From Heterodera schachtii (lineage: Eukaryota > Nematoda > Chromadorea > Rhabditida > Heteroderidae): DNA of 64,000 nt. The position numbers were made by a program, and so were the translations under genes. Below the pieces are notes generated by a model that ran no database searches, was not told the origin of the DNA, and saw only the letters and a program-made list of their open reading frames with translations. Below, one piece after another: positions 58,987 to 64,000 of the stretch. The stretch spans positions 1,679,317 to 1,743,316 of the forward strand of contig SIJG01000011.1 of the NCBI GenBank assembly GCA_023374025.1, in the 5' to 3' direction. Numbering within the stretch: the stretch's first letter is position 1; each line of letters starts with the position of its first letter.

Positions 58987-60844
58987 GCTTCTGCTGGCTA
59001 ACTGAAATGTTCAGCAGCAGAAGAGCAATGCGTGCGTTGCATCTTCAGTCATTTTCCCTGCTGCTGCTTTTGTTGGTGGCACCGTGAGAATGGCACTTTT
59101 CTGATTCCGCCGATTGCCAATGACAACAACAAAATTATTGCTCAAGAATATGGGTCTTAAGCCTAGAGAAAAGTGGCATAAGAACAGAGAGCCGTTTGAC
59201 TTACTGTAGATAGTTTTAAAATATTTAAGCCATTGATTGTTGGTTATCTCATCACGTTAGTGAAATGTACCGGGAATGTTCCGGAATGCCGATTTCGAAA
59301 TTTTTTGAGGGCATCGGCACACATTTCTGATAGGTACAATTTTTTGAAAATAACATACAGTAGCTTTTGATCATCTGAATTTTCGGCGCTACAAATTAGT
59401 GATAATACAGAAAGAAAAAAACTTTTATTGAAAAAATTTTTCCAAAATTTTATTTGAAGATTTTGAACAATTCAAAAAAAATAAATGATGAATTCAGTTA
59501 ACGATGTTCTTCTACATTTTGATCCTTTTATACTTACTTACAATTAATGCTATCGAAATTATTTTTAAAATTCTGTTTCATCAGGGAATTTAGAAAACCC
59601 CAGTTTCGAGCACGCACCCGCGCGCCCATAAAAAAATGTTGATTTAAATTTTAAATTAAAGGTTCGGAATTTCGCTGCTGCCCGATGCCCATGCATGGCA
59701 TTCAAGAATTCACCGCTCGACAACTGCCACCCTCCCCGCGAATTTATTGATCAAAAAGCGTCGGGAATTCGGGTGCCAAAATGGCCACAAAAAATACTGC
59801 CTAATGAGAGAATTGAACACAATGAATGGCCCCGGGCATTTCTCCAAATCCCCCCCCCCCCCCCACCTTCCGTGTGCCGTGCCCTTTTCTGCCAGCAGAA
59901 ATGAATAATCCTCCCCATTCCGACGCTTTATGAGCGGTGCGGTGCCGGGGGGGGGGGGAGCGGGGACGGCACGGCACTTGGCTGCTGCCCCTTCTGTCTG
60001 AGGAAGAAAGTGCCAACCCTTGGCACAACACTTTTCTTCTTCCCATTTTATTGCAATAAATGAAGAAACAAAAACACAAAAAAAGGGAGAGGCAAAAAAG
60101 AGAAGGAAAATTCGAAAATGGCACAAAATGACGACCAAATTTGGAGGAAAACTGATTTGATAAACAGAGAAATTTGAAAATTGTGCCAATTTCTTACGAA
60201 AGGGGCTGATCATTTTCAACAATGAACCAAATCCAACAAATTTATCCATCTCGGCTTTTCTATATGTGACCGGCATACGGTATATCTCGAGTAAAATAGG
60301 TAAAATTCACAAATTTTTAAAGTATTTGTGTACAAATGTCAGTTTCGTCAAAGAATTTGCCCTTCTGTAGTCAAAGATATCTCAAGCGAATTGATAAAAA
60401 CAAACAAACAAATAATATCGTTGCTGCTGGCGTTTAAGGAGACATCGACGCGAAATCAGTGCCGGCAAATGGAGAGGAAACTTATTTTTTTAACGTTCAA
60501 AAATTATATTTTCCAGGAATTATTCGACCCGATCTTTTTTCAGAAAACATTTGTTAGAGCTTTTCAGCTTATAAAATAAAAAATTGCGCCTCGGGAGAAA
60601 TTGCCAAGCGGGCCGCACAACTCTTTGAGTTTGAAAATGGCTAAATACATATCTTATATCTTTTCACGTATTTCTGGCTTTATTTGTATAAAATTTAATC
60701 GGTAAATTGAGATCCAACACCACGTATAAACGAACAAAAAAAAAGAAAAGTAAAGAGAAACAAACAATTATTGTGAACAAACAAAACAAAACGAAGCAAA
60801 ACTTGCGGAGAAAAACTAAATGGACACAAAAAGAAGAAGCGCTT
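58987..60844. other. Intergenic region upstream of unc-47
   Basis: About 1.9 kb between the unc-47 start and the 3' end of the DHHC gene, both on the minus strand. It holds poly-C (near 59850) and poly-G (near 59948) runs but no recognisable exon. TAATCC at 59906-59911, in the context AATAATCCTC, fits the C. elegans UNC-30 site consensus in a gene known there as an UNC-30 target. Confidence 0.45.

Positions 60845-64000
<3,156 letters not shown>

Overview
The window is animal genomic DNA with many small, mostly AT-rich introns, and its gene content points to a nematode. It encodes a precursor of the nematode FMRFamide-like peptide KHEYLRFamide (flp-14), a Mediator subunit of MDT-15 type, and a vesicular GABA transporter of UNC-47 type. 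GC-AG introns, long poly(dG)/poly(dC) tracts and many small foldback elements would suit a plant-parasitic (cyst-type) nematode, but that placement is inference. No operon-like phage, CRISPR or prokaryotic features are present, and no RNA gene was recognised.

Layout. (1) 464-2551 +: the 3' end of a single-pass membrane protein with a Gly/Ser-rich cytoplasmic tail, not identified. (2) 5914-7080 +: flp-14. (3) 7427-9623 -: a four-TM MARVEL-like protein. (4) 11691-13799 -: TMEM33. (5) 13.9-19.2 kb: several inverted-repeat elements, plus a composite duplication that joins the 3' end of rpl-9 to two MATH-domain exons of the SPOP gene. (6) 19278-27910 +: DDX23/PRP28 spliceosomal helicase. (7) 28454-35316 +: MDT-15/MED15, with foldback elements in its introns. 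(8) 36102-37652 -: ribosomal protein L9. (9) 38150-42472 +: Pescadillo. (10) 43164-46471 -: SPOP-type MATH-BTB cullin-3 adaptor. (11) 46.5-53.07 kb: gene-poor, G/C-homopolymer-rich DNA. (12) 53075-58986 -: UNC-47 vesicular GABA transporter. (13) 60845 to the window end, -: ZDHHC5/8-type palmitoyltransferase, 5' end outside the window.

The genes are ordinary conserved housekeeping and neuronal genes and do not form an obvious joint system. rpl-9 and Pescadillo (both ribosome-related) diverge from a shared region of about 0.5 kb. flp-14 and the MARVEL gene, mdt-15 and rpl-9, and Pescadillo and SPOP converge tail to tail. ddx-23 and mdt-15 lie head to tail 0.54 kb apart.

Exon boundaries were read by hand from splice sites, reading phase and family similarity. 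Five conserved exons carry a single-base length problem, each in or beside a short G/C run (TMEM33, mdt-15 twice, SPOP, unc-47), and a sixth gene (MARVEL) has an unresolved phase mismatch. These look more like sequence-accuracy problems than real gene loss, and they are reported separately.
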